Shown here in pieces: positions 42,645 to 50,977 of a stretch of DNA of 53,444 nucleotides. The DNA is taken from the NCBI RefSeq assembly GCF_001646785.1, contig NZ_LRRH01000055.1:1-53444 (forward strand), read 5' to 3'. The DNA is from Rhodococcus phenolicus. GTDB taxonomy: Bacteria > Actinomycetota > Actinomycetes > Mycobacteriales > Mycobacteriaceae. The first letter of the stretch is position 1, and each line of letters starts with the position of its first letter. The notes below the pieces were generated by a model. That model was not told the DNA's origin and did not search any database. It worked only from the letters and a program-made list of their open reading frames with translations. The position numbers and the translations under genes are program-made.

Positions 42645-44240
42645 CTAGTCGACAAGCGCGTGCGCGATCATCCCGCGAATCCGGCCGCGCAGACGCCCGG
42701 TGACGCCGTGATCGGCAAGAGCGGCGGCGGCGGCATGCGCGCCGCACATGCCGTGCACACCGCCACCGGGATGCGTCGCCGCCCCGGCGAGATAGACGCG
42801 GTCGACCGGTGTCCGTGGCCCTGCGAGACCGGGAATCGGCCGGAACACCAGTTGCTGGTGCAACTGTGCCGTGCCGCCGTTGACCGCACCACCGACCAGG
42901 TTGGCGTCGGCGCGCTCGAGGTCGCCGGGTAGTTGCACACTGCGGTGCACGACACCGGCGAGTGCGCCCGGGGCGTACTCCTCGATCACCGCGTCCATTC
43001 GCTGGGCGAGGACCGTCGCGGCGTCGTCGTCGGACACGTCCCGCGGGAGATGCGTGTATGCCCAGGCACTCTCGGTTCCTGCCGGTGATCTGGTGGGATC
43101 GGCGGTCGTCATCTGACCGACGATCACGAACGGGGAGCGCGGTACCGTGCCCGTGCCGAGGTCCGCTCCCCACTGGACCAGCCCGTTGCCGTCGGCCCCG
43201 AGATGCACGGTGCCCGCACTCCGCAGGCTCGGCGACCGCCACGGAATCGGCTGGGACATGGCGTAGTTCACCTTCACCACCGAGGTGTCCCAGTCGAATC
43301 GTTTCACGTCCTCCCGGACACGGTGCGGGAGGATCTCCGGGGAGAGGAGATGCCCGTACAGTGAGGTCGCGGCCACGTCGGCCAACACGGCCCGCCGCGC
43401 GGTGATGCGCTCTCCGCCGGTGGTGCGCACGATCGTCGTGGTGCCGCTGGGCTCGATGCGCTCGACGTTCCGGCCGCATCGCAGTTCGGCGCCGGCGCTG
43501 GTCGCACGCCGCACGAGCGCGGCGGTCAGCTCGCCCGCGCCGCCCGTCGGAACGGGAAACCCGACGTCCTGGGCGACCATCGTCAGCAGGTAGCCCATCA
43601 GGCCGCTGCCGGCGGCGTCGACCGGAATGTCGGCGTGCGCGGCATTGCCCTGGAGCAACAGTCCGGCACTCTCACCGGTGAACAGCTCGTGCGCCATCCG
43701 CCGCACCGGCAGGGCCAGCATCCGGGCGAACCGGAGGGCCTCGCCGGCGCCGAGGCGGCGCAGTGCCGTGAGCGGACTCCGGATCGGCGGGAACGGCCCG
43801 AGCAGCATCCGCAGGAACGGCTCGCGGATCGTGGACCACTGCTCGTGCAGGCGCATCCACGCGTCCCCGTCGCCGGCGCATCGACGCTCGAGGTCGTGCG
43901 CCGTGTCCTGTGCTGTGGCCCGCAGCGTCACCGCGTCCTCGTCCTCGGGAGCGCGCGGATGGCCGAACGCAGCGGGGGACCGCGACCACACCAGACCGTG
44001 GGCGGGCAGGTCCAGCTCGGCGAAGACCGGAGAGACGGCAGCCAGCGGGTAGAAGGCGCTGAAGAGATCGGCACGGTAACCGGAGTGCAGTTCCGCGGTG
44101 CGGACCGCACCACCCGGTTCGGGTTGGGCCTCGAGGACGAGCACGTCCCATCCCGCGTCCGCGAGCAGGGCAGCCGCGGTCAGCCCGTTCGGGCCGGCCC
44201 CGACGACGATCGCGTCGACCTGCTCACCGACAGCGCTCAC
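42645..44240 (-). CDS. FAD-dependent oxidoreductase, phytoene-desaturase (CrtI) like
   Basis: A 531-residue flavoprotein of the phytoene dehydrogenase/CrtI-like family. The FAD dinucleotide fold is VVGAGPNGLTAAALLADAG with VLVLEAQPEPGGAVRT. The C-terminal cofactor motif is VYLAGAATHPGGGVHGMCGAHAA. The GTG at 44240 overlaps the SRPBCC stop (GTGA). It is last in an operon with an SRPBCC protein and an epimerase. No carotenoid synthase is nearby, so the substrate may be another lipid or isoprenoid. Confidence 0.88.
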   Translation of the reverse strand: MSAVGEQVDAIVVGAGPNGLTAAALLADAGWDVLVLEAQPEPGGAVRTAELHSGYRADLFSAFYPLAAVSPVFAELDLPAHGLVWSRSPAAFGHPRAPEDEDAVTLRATAQDTAHDLERRCAGDGDAWMRLHEQWSTIREPFLRMLLGPFPPIRSPLTALRRLGAGEALRFARMLALPVRRMAHELFTGESAGLLLQGNAAHADIPVDAAGSGLMGYLLTMVAQDVGFPVPTGGAGELTAALVRRATSAGAELRCGRNVERIEPSGTTTIVRTTGGERITARRAVLADVAATSLYGHLLSPEILPHRVREDVKRFDWDTSVVKVNYAMSQPIPWRSPSLRSAGTVHLGADGNGLVQWGADLGTGTVPRSPFVIVGQMTTADPTRSPAGTESAWAYTHLPRDVSDDDAATVLAQRMDAVIEEYAPGALAGVVHRSVQLPGDLERADANLVGGAVNGGTAQLHQQLVFRPIPGLAGPRTPVDRVYLAGAATHPGGGVHGMCGAHAAAAALADHGVTGRLRGRIRGMIAHALVD

Positions 44241-44704
44241 ACTTCACCTGCCGTGCCCGCCGTCGGGTCGGTCGCGTGCTCGGCGATCAACGACAGGCGG
44301 CGCAGGCACTCGCGGTTGCGTGGACGAACCGCCCAATCCTGGACGATGTCGGGAATCCACGACGCAGGGCGGCTGACCGCGTGCTCGAGCATCTCGATTT
44401 CGCACCCGCCGTCACGTTCGGTGAACCGGATGCGGATCTCTGCAGCGCCGAACGGCCAGGCCCGCGCGTGCAGAACGAGTTCGGACCGCGGAACGGCACG
44501 GACGACTTCGGTCGAATCGTGCAACAGCCCGGGCCACAGACCCACCGAATGGTGGATGCGCGTTCCCACCTCGGGCCAGCCGTCGTCGACGGCCCGCACC
44601 CGTGCGGCACCGACCACCCAGGCGGGAAAAGTCCATCCGTCGGCGAGTACCTCCCACACCCGGTCGCAGCTCACCCTGGTCTTCCAGACCACCGCTTTTC
44701 TCAT
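44237..44704 (-). CDS. SRPBCC family protein
   Basis: A 155-residue polyketide-cyclase/START-like protein: WEVLADGWTFPAWVVGAARVR at the N-terminus, GTRIHHSVGLWPGLLHDSTEV and FTERDGGCEIEMLEHAVSRPASW in the sheet, then a C-terminal helix (RNRECLRRLSLIAEH). It probably binds a hydrophobic substrate for the neighbouring oxidoreductase, to which it is coupled by a 4-base overlap. Confidence 0.8.
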   Translation of the reverse strand: MRKAVVWKTRVSCDRVWEVLADGWTFPAWVVGAARVRAVDDGWPEVGTRIHHSVGLWPGLLHDSTEVVRAVPRSELVLHARAWPFGAAEIRIRFTERDGGCEIEMLEHAVSRPASWIPDIVQDWAVRPRNRECLRRLSLIAEHATDPTAGTAGEV

Positions 44705-44738
44705 CGTCCTACCTCTTTCCGACGAATGGTGCGGGCAG

Positions 44739-45818
44739 TCACGGCACCGGTCGCCGTCCGACCGTACCGCCGGCGACGACAGCGGCGACCGTTTCCCGTG
44801 GGCTGCGGGCTCCGAGTACCGGCCCCGTTCCGCTCGCACCCGAGCGCATACCCTCGATGGTCTCGCGCCACACCTCCCGGCCGGGAACGACGGGAGACCA
44901 GCCGAGTTTCTGCCCGGCACGGCCGCAGTCGAGGAGCGGGGTGTCGTACATGAGGTCGATCCAACCCCCGTGCACCGGTTGCAGGTGCAGCTGCCAGGTG
45001 ACCTGTGCGAGGAAGCGCAGGGTGCGGCGCGACACCGGCCACGGCCGGGTCCCGAGGGACTCGACGACGTCCGTCGTGCGGACCGCGTCGGTGGCGGCCA
45101 GGTTCACCGATCCGGCGCCGGGGGCGAGGAGAGCGTGCTCGACTGCGGCGGCCACGTCCGTCGCGTGCACGGCGGGGAGTGCGACGGACGGATCGAGAGG
45201 CAGGACGGGCAGGTGACGCAGCGCCGCTGCCGGCATCCACGCCGGCAGCGCGTACCGGCGCAGCGCCGCTCCGGCAGCGGTCTGCCCGATCAGGCCCGGC
45301 CTCAGCACGGTGACTTCGGGTGCCCCGGCCGTGCTCGCGACCGCGGCGACGATCCTCTCCGCCGTGACCTTGTCCATGCTGTATTGCGACGTGGGAACCC
45401 CTGTCGCCGGCCATGATTCGTCTACCTGCCGGCCGTGCGCCCCGGGTGCGTAGACGGCGGCCGACGACATGTGCACGAGATGAGGGACACCCGCTCGTGC
45501 CGCGGCGACTGTCACCGCGCGAGTGCCGTCGATCGCGGTGCGCCGCAGCAGGTCCGCTCGATGCGACGGCTGGAATCCCCACGCGAGGTGGACGACGGCG
45601 TCGGCGGTGTCGAAGACCCGGCACAACATCTCCTCTGCGCCGGAATCTCCCACATCGATCGCATGCCAGCATGCATGTCGATACGGCCGGACCGCAGGCG
45701 GGACCCGGCGCGCGACAGCGACGATCTCGTACGCGTCGCGCTCGGTGGACAATCGCGTGAGGAGTGCGCTTCCCACGTTGCCGCTGGCGCCGGTGACGAC
45801 GATACGGAGCGGTGCCAT
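44739..45818 (-). CDS. NAD-dependent epimerase/dehydratase (extended SDR)
   Basis: A 359-residue extended short-chain dehydrogenase. The Rossmann motif is VTGASGNVGSAL (8-19), then DVGDSGAEEMLC, VVHLAW and the active site SSAAVYAP with YSMDK. First of three genes; 34 bases separate it from the SRPBCC gene. The ATG at 45818 was chosen over a TTG at 45851, though neither has a strong ribosome site. It faces the NorD/NorQ operon across a regulatory gap. Confidence 0.83.
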   Translation of the reverse strand: MAPLRIVVTGASGNVGSALLTRLSTERDAYEIVAVARRVPPAVRPYRHACWHAIDVGDSGAEEMLCRVFDTADAVVHLAWGFQPSHRADLLRRTAIDGTRAVTVAAARAGVPHLVHMSSAAVYAPGAHGRQVDESWPATGVPTSQYSMDKVTAERIVAAVASTAGAPEVTVLRPGLIGQTAAGAALRRYALPAWMPAAALRHLPVLPLDPSVALPAVHATDVAAAVEHALLAPGAGSVNLAATDAVRTTDVVESLGTRPWPVSRRTLRFLAQVTWQLHLQPVHGGWIDLMYDTPLLDCGRAGQKLGWSPVVPGREVWRETIEGMRSGASGTGPVLGARSPRETVAAVVAGGTVGRRPVP

Positions 45819-45880
45819 TCCACGGAGGTACCCGCGGCGCCGCCGTTCCAACCCGTTCCGGACCTCCGGCCGGGAAGATG

Positions 45881-45894
45881 TTGACTTCAGTCAA
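45881..45894. promoter_or_regulatory. FNR/Dnr-type box TTGAC-TTCA-GTCAA
   Basis: A perfect match to the CRP/FNR-superfamily palindrome TTGA(C/T)-N4-(G/A)TCAA, 62 bases before the epimerase start. Between it and the second box are GTCACAAAAATTG and GTCACAGAAATTG, a direct repeat 30 bp apart (45913 and 45943), and AGAAATT-GACG-AATTTCT (45949-45966). The whole gap is AT-richer than its surroundings. Confidence 0.6.
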
Positions 45895-46011
45895 TCAAAA
45901 CTGCGTCCATCTGTCACAAAAATTGTGCCGCTCTAATGGATCCGTCACAGAAATTGACGAATTTCTGCAGCGAGTCGGCGTCATCGAGCCTAGCGTCCCT
46001 CCGGTCATGAA

Positions 46012-46025
46012 TTGACTCGAGTCAG
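46012..46025. promoter_or_regulatory. Second FNR/Dnr-type box TTGAC-TCGA-GTCAG
   Basis: This matches the box at 45881 in nine of ten defined positions and has a perfect TGACTCGAGTCA core. It lies 39 bases before the first gene of the NorD/NorQ operon. The protein that binds both is not in the window. Confidence 0.55.
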
Positions 46026-46063
46026 TCCTGGGCGGGACCGCCCGCCCGAGTGGAGGTGGAACG

Positions 46064-46162
46064 ATGTGGCTCGACATTCTGCGGCTGATCGTGGCGTGGG
46101 GCTCGATGGGCGCGGTCATCGCGTTCTGGTACTGGGTGTTCTCCAACATCGGAACCTTCTAG
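46064..46162 (+). CDS. 32-residue membrane protein, first gene of NorD/NorQ operon
   Basis: ATG at 46064 behind the excellent site GGAGGTGGAACG encodes MWLDILRLIVAWGSMGAVIA followed by FWYWVFSNIGTF, a single Trp-rich helix. It ends 43 bases before the NorD-like gene. The strong ribosome site and the hydrophobic product argue that it is real, perhaps a small subunit of the membrane complex encoded downstream. Confidence 0.65.
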   Translation: MWLDILRLIVAWGSMGAVIAFWYWVFSNIGTF

Positions 46163-46205
46163 GGACGGCCGGGGTGGACACAGGATCCGGTGGAAGAGCC
46201 GGCAC

Positions 46206-47735
46206 ATGAGTGCGGTGGGTGTCTCACCGCGGACGATCGAGCGGACCTGTGCCCTGACCGCGGTGGCGTTCTCCGAAGGGCGGAGACGCGATGCGCGTCT
46301 CGTATCCGGTGACCGGCGCAGCTTCGGCCTGACCGGCACGCTGCGGGTGGTTCACGTTCCGTACCCGCCTCCCGTGCCCGACTGGCGTGTCCGGACGCTG
46401 ACGTGCGGTGTGGCACTGCAATGTGCACCGTCGAAGGACCGGATCGCCCGGTATCCGTTGCACGAGCTGTCGGCCCGCGAGCGCGCGGCGCTCACCGTCG
46501 TGGAAGGCAACGTCGCGCTGGGGTGGGTGAGCACCCGTTGGCCGGGGTTGTTGCCGGACCTGATCCGGGTGCTTCCTGGGCTCGAACCGATCGACGGGGA
46601 CACCGACAGCGCCGACATGCTGCGGATGACCGACACGCTGGTGCGGTCGCGTGAACCGATCACGCCGCATCCGGTTCTCGGCCGCCTGCCGCTGACGGAA
46701 CGGCCTCGTACCGGCCTGGGTGCCGCGGTCCGGCGCATGTACGGACGGATGCCGTGGACCTCCCTCCGGTCCGATTCGGTGCGCCTGATGTCCATCCCGG
46801 TCGGTGGTGAGGGTGGTGTCCGCAACCCGAATCTGCCGCCACCGAGCAGGCCGGAGGACGAGGAGATCGAGATCCGGCCGGACGAACGGATCGGTATTCC
46901 GTACCCGGAGTGGAACGCATGGCGTGAGGCCTTTCTGCCCGATCACGTGGCGGTGCTGGAAACCCGGGCACCGGCCGGATCCGCCGTGCCGATTCCGGTC
47001 GTCACCGACGTGCGCCGCTGGTTCGAGCGAAACACCCACCGTGCCATGACAAATCGTCTCGAGGATGGCTCGGACCTGGACATCGACGCGTACCTCGACC
47101 ATCACGTCGACACGATCACCGGGCACGCGTCCGACCCCCGGATCTTCCGTGACCTGCTCCCGAGTTCCCGCGACGTCACCACTGCGCTGCTGCTCGACGG
47201 CAGCTCGTCCCTCGGCGTTCACCGCGGCACGGTGTTCGCACTGGAACTCGCGTGCGCCGACGCGCTGTCCCACGCGATGATGCTCGCCCGCGAACGTCAC
47301 GGGATCTTCGTGTTCAGTGGCAATACCCGGCATCGCGTGGAAGTGCTCTGCCTCAAGGACTTCGACGACCGGCACCTCGTCGTGCCGAGCACGTCGGGTC
47401 TGAGGACCGGGGGGTACACCCGGCTCGGGGCACCGCTCCGGCACCTGACCCGCCGGTTGCTCGAACGGCCGTCGGAACGGCGGCTGCTGCTCGTCATCGG
47501 AGACGGCTTGATGTCCGACGAAGGGTACGAAGGCCGATACGCCTGGGCCGACGTCGCCCACGCGGTGGGGGAAGCCGAGGAGGCAGGAGTGTGCATGTAC
47601 TACATCGGAGTCGGCCCGGCACGGGTCGATCCGCTGCCGGAGGTGTTCGGGCCCGGCCGGTCCCAGCGCATCCAGCGGGTCGAGGACCTCCCGCGGGTGC
47701 TCGCCCACGTGCATCGGGAACTGGTGACGGCATGA
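46206..47735 (+). CDS. NorD-like VWA-domain protein
   Basis: A 509-residue protein of the NorD/CoxE type. The C-terminal von Willebrand A domain has a MIDAS motif DGSSS (331-335), then FVFSGNTRHRVEV, SGLRTGGYTRLGAPLRHLTRRL and LLLVIGDG, as in NorD of nitric oxide reductase clusters. NorD works with the AAA ATPase NorQ to insert non-haem iron into NorB. The ATG at 46206 has GGAAGAG upstream. Its stop overlaps the NorQ-like start (ATGA). No norB or norC is present, so the client enzyme may differ. Confidence 0.88.
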   Translation: MSAVGVSPRTIERTCALTAVAFSEGRRRDARLVSGDRRSFGLTGTLRVVHVPYPPPVPDWRVRTLTCGVALQCAPSKDRIARYPLHELSARERAALTVVEGNVALGWVSTRWPGLLPDLIRVLPGLEPIDGDTDSADMLRMTDTLVRSREPITPHPVLGRLPLTERPRTGLGAAVRRMYGRMPWTSLRSDSVRLMSIPVGGEGGVRNPNLPPPSRPEDEEIEIRPDERIGIPYPEWNAWREAFLPDHVAVLETRAPAGSAVPIPVVTDVRRWFERNTHRAMTNRLEDGSDLDIDAYLDHHVDTITGHASDPRIFRDLLPSSRDVTTALLLDGSSSLGVHRGTVFALELACADALSHAMMLARERHGIFVFSGNTRHRVEVLCLKDFDDRHLVVPSTSGLRTGGYTRLGAPLRHLTRRLLERPSERRLLLVIGDGLMSDEGYEGRYAWADVAHAVGEAEEAGVCMYYIGVGPARVDPLPEVFGPGRSQRIQRVEDLPRVLAHVHRELVTA

Positions 47736-48556
47736 ACGACAAGGCCCTGTACTACGCGTCCGGCAACGAAGTGGAACTCTTCGAACATTCGTTCCGGCAA
47801 CGGCTTCCGGTGATGCTGACCGGACCGACGGGTTGCGGCAAGACTCGCTTCGTCGAGCACATGGGCGGACTTCTCGGCCGGCCAGTCGTCACCGTCGGCT
47901 GCCACGACGACCTCACCAGTTCCGACCTGGTGGGCAGGTTCATGGTGTCCGGCGGTGATGTCGTGTGGCTCGACGGGCCGTTGACGAAGGCGGTCAGGGA
48001 CGGCGCGATCTGCTACCTCGACGAAGTGGTCGAGGCCCGCCACGATTCGCTGGCCGTCCTGCACTCGCTGACCGACCATCGCCGCACCCTCTATCTCGAC
48101 CGGGCGGGCGAGGTGGTGCCGGCCCCGGCTTCCTTCATGCTGGTGTGTTCCTACAACCCGGCCTATCGGAGCTCGCTCAAGGAACTGAAACCGTCCTTCC
48201 GGCAGCGCTTCGTCACGCTGCCGCTGGGGTACCTGCCACCCGAGCGGGAGGCCGACGTGCTCGTTGCCGAAACCGGCGTCGACCGTGCCGTCGCCGAACG
48301 GCTCGTCGCGTGCGCGGTGAGCATCCGCACGGCCGACGACGTCTTCCACTTCGAACCGCCGTCCACCCGGGTGCTCGTCACCGCGGCGCTGCTCGTCGTC
48401 GCCGGTTCGAGCGAGATCGACGCCGCCGAAGCGTCGATCCTCGCGCCGCTGAGCACCGACGGGGCGATCACCGGGGGCCTGCGGGAGGTCGCCGCCGCGA
48501 CACTGCTCGCCGCGGACGAACCGAACATCCGCCCCGAACCGAAGGAGACCCGATGA
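47732..48556 (+). CDS. NorQ/CbbQ-type MoxR AAA+ ATPase
   Basis: A 274-residue AAA+ ATPase of the MoxR group, close to NorQ: GNEVELFEHSFRQRLPVML, Walker A GPTGCGKT (31-38), CHDDLTSSDLVGRF, Walker B CYLDE (Asp97, Glu98) and SYNPAYRSSLKELKPSFRQRF. Such ATPases with a VWA partner remodel and metallate enzymes. Overlaps by 4 bases on both sides tie it tightly to the NorD-like and 43-residue membrane protein genes. Confidence 0.92.
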   Translation: MNDKALYYASGNEVELFEHSFRQRLPVMLTGPTGCGKTRFVEHMGGLLGRPVVTVGCHDDLTSSDLVGRFMVSGGDVVWLDGPLTKAVRDGAICYLDEVVEARHDSLAVLHSLTDHRRTLYLDRAGEVVPAPASFMLVCSYNPAYRSSLKELKPSFRQRFVTLPLGYLPPEREADVLVAETGVDRAVAERLVACAVSIRTADDVFHFEPPSTRVLVTAALLVVAGSSEIDAAEASILAPLSTDGAITGGLREVAAATLLAADEPNIRPEPKETR

Positions 48557-48684
48557 ACGAGCAGGACCGGCGCCGCAGACGCGGCCTCATCGCGTTCCAG
48601 ATCTTCGCGTACGGATTCCTACTGTCGCAGTTCCTGATACAGCTGTACATGTCGGTGGTGCGCGGCTGGTGGGGGGCACCGTGA
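48553..48684 (+). CDS. 43-residue membrane protein
   Basis: MNEQDRRRRRGLIAFQIFAY, then GFLLSQFLIQLYMSVVRGWW and GAP: a very basic N-terminus, one helix and a Trp-rich end. GAAGGAGA lies 5 bases before the ATG. It overlaps both neighbours by 4 bases, which is good evidence of real translation. Probably a small subunit or assembly factor. Confidence 0.75.
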   Translation: MNEQDRRRRRGLIAFQIFAYGFLLSQFLIQLYMSVVRGWWGAP

Positions 48685-49394
48685 ATCTTCCCGCCTTCAC
48701 CCGGCGACGCGCCGACACCACGCCCGGAGCGGGGTACGACGAACACCAGGAGGAGTCCCGTCGCGCGCAACGCGCCGCCGACCACTGGCTGACGGCCGGA
48801 ACACTGCTCATGGGTACTCTCGTGCTGGGCATCGTCGGCCTGCCGATCTTCCTGCGCGGTGTGTGGCTGCAACGCCGGGCACAACGGTCCGGGTTGTCGG
48901 TGCGGCCCGTGATCGTCACGCTCATCGGCTATCTCGTCATCCTCGACGCGGCGCTCAACAGCATCGGGTGGGCCCTGGACCTGGTCGCGAACCACACCCT
49001 GATCAACCGGGTGGTCCTCACCGCGTGGGGCAACATGTTCGACGCCGGGTACTTCTGGCACTACAACGAACTGTGGATCGGTGGTGCGGCCGGGCCGGGG
49101 GAGAAAGGCTGGGAGGTCGCCCTGATGCTCACGGTGTTCCCCATGCGGATCGCCGCGGCCATCGCGTTCCTCCAGATGAAGCGGTGGGGACACCAGTGGA
49201 TGATCGTCACCTGCTGGATGGGACTCGTCATCTGGGTCGGCTACACGTTCAACATGACCATGTATGCCGACGTCCGGTACGACGGGGTGGTGCTGCCCGT
49301 GATCGGCTGGTGGCTGTACGACATCTTCTACATCACCCCGTTCCTGGCGATTCCGTACCTGCACACCGTCAATCGAGAGATCTTCTCCGACTGA
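48681..49394 (+). CDS. Five-helix membrane protein of unknown family
   Basis: A 237-residue membrane protein. After a charged N-terminus (about 1-35) come five likely helices (from TLLMGTLVLGIVGLPIFL, VTLIGYLVILDAALNSIGW, ALMLTVFPMRIAAAIAFL, MIVTCWMGLVIWVGYTF and VLPVIGWWLYDIFYITPFL). The loop before helix 3, FDAGYFWHYNELW, and later NMTMYADVRYD hold His, Glu, Asp and Tyr that could bind metal. It starts with a GTG overlapping the previous stop (GTGA). It could be the client of the NorQ/NorD pair; I do not recognise the family. Confidence 0.7.
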   Translation: MNLPAFTRRRADTTPGAGYDEHQEESRRAQRAADHWLTAGTLLMGTLVLGIVGLPIFLRGVWLQRRAQRSGLSVRPVIVTLIGYLVILDAALNSIGWALDLVANHTLINRVVLTAWGNMFDAGYFWHYNELWIGGAAGPGEKGWEVALMLTVFPMRIAAAIAFLQMKRWGHQWMIVTCWMGLVIWVGYTFNMTMYADVRYDGVVLPVIGWWLYDIFYITPFLAIPYLHTVNREIFSD

Positions 49395-49430
49395 GATGTG
49401 TCCCGAGCCGGACGCAGAAGGGAGAACCCC

Positions 49431-49823
49431 GTGAAGAAGACCGAATCGGACGGCAAGGTCGCGGACGACCTGCCACTCGGCACCACGCCCGCATTCGCAC
49501 GGATGCACAAGTGGATCAAGCGCGGTGTGTTCGTGTGCCTGTTCGCGCTCGTCGTGGAGGGCGCCTTCACGGTACCGGCGCTCGCGATCTGGTACGGCTG
49601 GCCGCAACTGTCGTTCCAGGAGATCTGCAGCGAACTCATGAAGGTCCGCTACTCGGACGACACGATGGAATGCGAGTACCCCTATCCGCTGTTCGGGCCG
49701 CCCGAGGGCGCGGCGGGGAAGGACACCGCCGAGGACGAGTGGGGGATCCAGCCCACGCCCGGATGGGACCGCATCGGCTTCCGTGAACTCGTCCACAATC
49801 GGGACGAGCGGGAGGGGCGTTAG
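49431..49823 (+). CDS. Single-helix membrane protein ending the NorD/NorQ operon
   Basis: A 130-residue protein: charged N-terminus, one helix ([20 protein letters not shown]) and an extracytoplasmic part with [20 protein letters not shown] (two Cys) and a Trp/Pro-rich end. The GTG at 49431 has AAGGGAG 7 bases upstream. 36 bases separate it from the five-helix gene. It faces the tandem repeat. Probably a partner of that protein. Confidence 0.68.
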   Translation: MKKTESDGKVADDLPLGTTPAFARMHKWIKRGVFVCLFALVVEGAFTVPALAIWYGWPQLSFQEICSELMKVRYSDDTMECEYPYPLFGPPEGAAGKDTAEDEWGIQPTPGWDRIGFRELVHNRDEREGR

Positions 49824-49861
49824 AAACGGGTGGGCTCCCGGCCGGAGTCCGGCCGGGGGCC

Positions 49862-49981
49862 ACCGAGCGATCAGCGCGCGGTGGTGCCGAGCGATCAGCT
49901 CGCGGTGGTGCCGAGTGATCAGCTCGCGGTGGTGCCGAGCGATCAGCTCGCGGTGGTGCCGAGCGATCAGCTCGCAGCGGC
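49862..49981. repeat. Five 24-bp tandem repeats between convergent genes
   Basis: Five head-to-tail copies (49862, 49886, 49910, 49934, 49958) of GCCGAGCGATCAGCTCG + CGGTGGT. Copies 2 and 4 are identical, copy 3 has one change, and copies 1 and 5 have a few. Each holds CGAGC-GATCA-GCTCG, a small hairpin. The last copy contains the stop codon of the aldolase gene, so the array seems to be an expansion of that gene's 3' end. Confidence 0.92.
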
Positions 49982-50977
49982 GACGAGGTCGAGCGCGATG
50001 TCGACGATCATGTCCTCCTGGCCGCCGACGAGCTGGCGGCGACCGACCTCGAGCAGGATGGTGCGGACGTCGATGCCGTACCGCTCGGAGGCGGCTTCGG
50101 CGTGACGGAGGAAGCTCGAGTACACGCCGGCGTAGCCGAGCGTGAGGGTCTCGCGGTCCACGCGCACCGGCCGGTCCTGCAGCGGGCGGACGATGTCGTC
50201 GGCGGCGTCCTGCAGCGCGAACAGGTCGGAGCCGTGCTCCCAGCCGTTGATGTTCGCGACCGCGATGAACGGTTCGATCGGGCAGTTGCCGGCGCCTGCA
50301 CCGTGTCCGGCGAGGGACGCGTCCACACGGTAGACGCCCTCCTCGACGGCGACGACCGAGTTGGCCACCGACAGCGAGAGGTTCTCGTGGGCGTGGATGC
50401 CGATCTCGGTGCCCTCGTCGAGAACGTCACGGTAGGCGCGGATGCGGTCGCGGACACCGTTCATGGTGAGGCGGCCACCCGAGTCGGTGACGTACACGCA
50501 GTGCGCGCCATACGATTCCATGAGTTTGGCCTGCTCGGCGAGCTTGGCCGGCTCGGCGAGGTGGCTCATCATGAGGAAGCCGGAGACGTCCATGCCGAGT
50601 TCACGTGCGGTGGCGATGTGCTGGGCGGACACGTCGGCCTCGGTGCAGTGCGTCGCGACGCGGACCGAGCGCACACCCAGGTCGTAGGCGTGGCGCAGTT
50701 CGGCGATCGTGCCGACGCCGGGGAGCAGCAGCGTCGTGAGCCGTGCGTTCTCGATGTTGGCCGCGGCGGCCTCGATCCACTCCCAGTCGGTGTTGCTGCC
50801 GGGGCCGTAGTTCACCGAGCCGCCGGCGAGGCCGTCACCGTGGGCGACCTCGATGGCGTCGACACCGGCGGCGTCGAGCGCGGCGACGATGCGTCCGACG
50901 TCTTCGGGGGAGATGCGGTGACGGATGGCGTGCATGCCGTCACGGAGGGTGACGTCCTGGATGAAGAGCTTGGTCAT
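49967..50977 (-). CDS. 4-hydroxy-2-oxovalerate aldolase
   Basis: Class II pyruvate aldolase (336 residues) that splits 4-hydroxy-2-oxo acids into pyruvate and an aldehyde; equivalents are HsaF, BphI and DmpG. It shows TLRDGMHA (metal Asp13), [21 protein letters not shown] and HAHEN (His195, His197). It forms a channelling complex with the acetaldehyde dehydrogenase encoded just upstream, which it overlaps by 4 bases (ATGA). Last gene of a three-gene operon. Confidence 0.93.
   Translation of the reverse strand: MTKLFIQDVTLRDGMHAIRHRISPEDVGRIVAALDAAGVDAIEVAHGDGLAGGSVNYGPGSNTDWEWIEAAAANIENARLTTLLLPGVGTIAELRHAYDLGVRSVRVATHCTEADVSAQHIATARELGMDVSGFLMMSHLAEPAKLAEQAKLMESYGAHCVYVTDSGGRLTMNGVRDRIRAYRDVLDEGTEIGIHAHENLSLSVANSVVAVEEGVYRVDASLAGHGAGAGNCPIEPFIAVANINGWEHGSDLFALQDAADDIVRPLQDRPVRVDRETLTLGYAGVYSSFLRHAEAASERYGIDVRTILLEVGRRQLVGGQEDMIVDIALDLVAAAS

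Noticed and set aside
46206-48556. A normal nitric oxide reductase operon
   Set aside because: NorB (12 helices, haem-copper type) and NorC are missing; only the accessory pair is present.
49862-49981. CRISPR array
   Set aside because: Units are contiguous with no unique spacers, and no cas genes are near.
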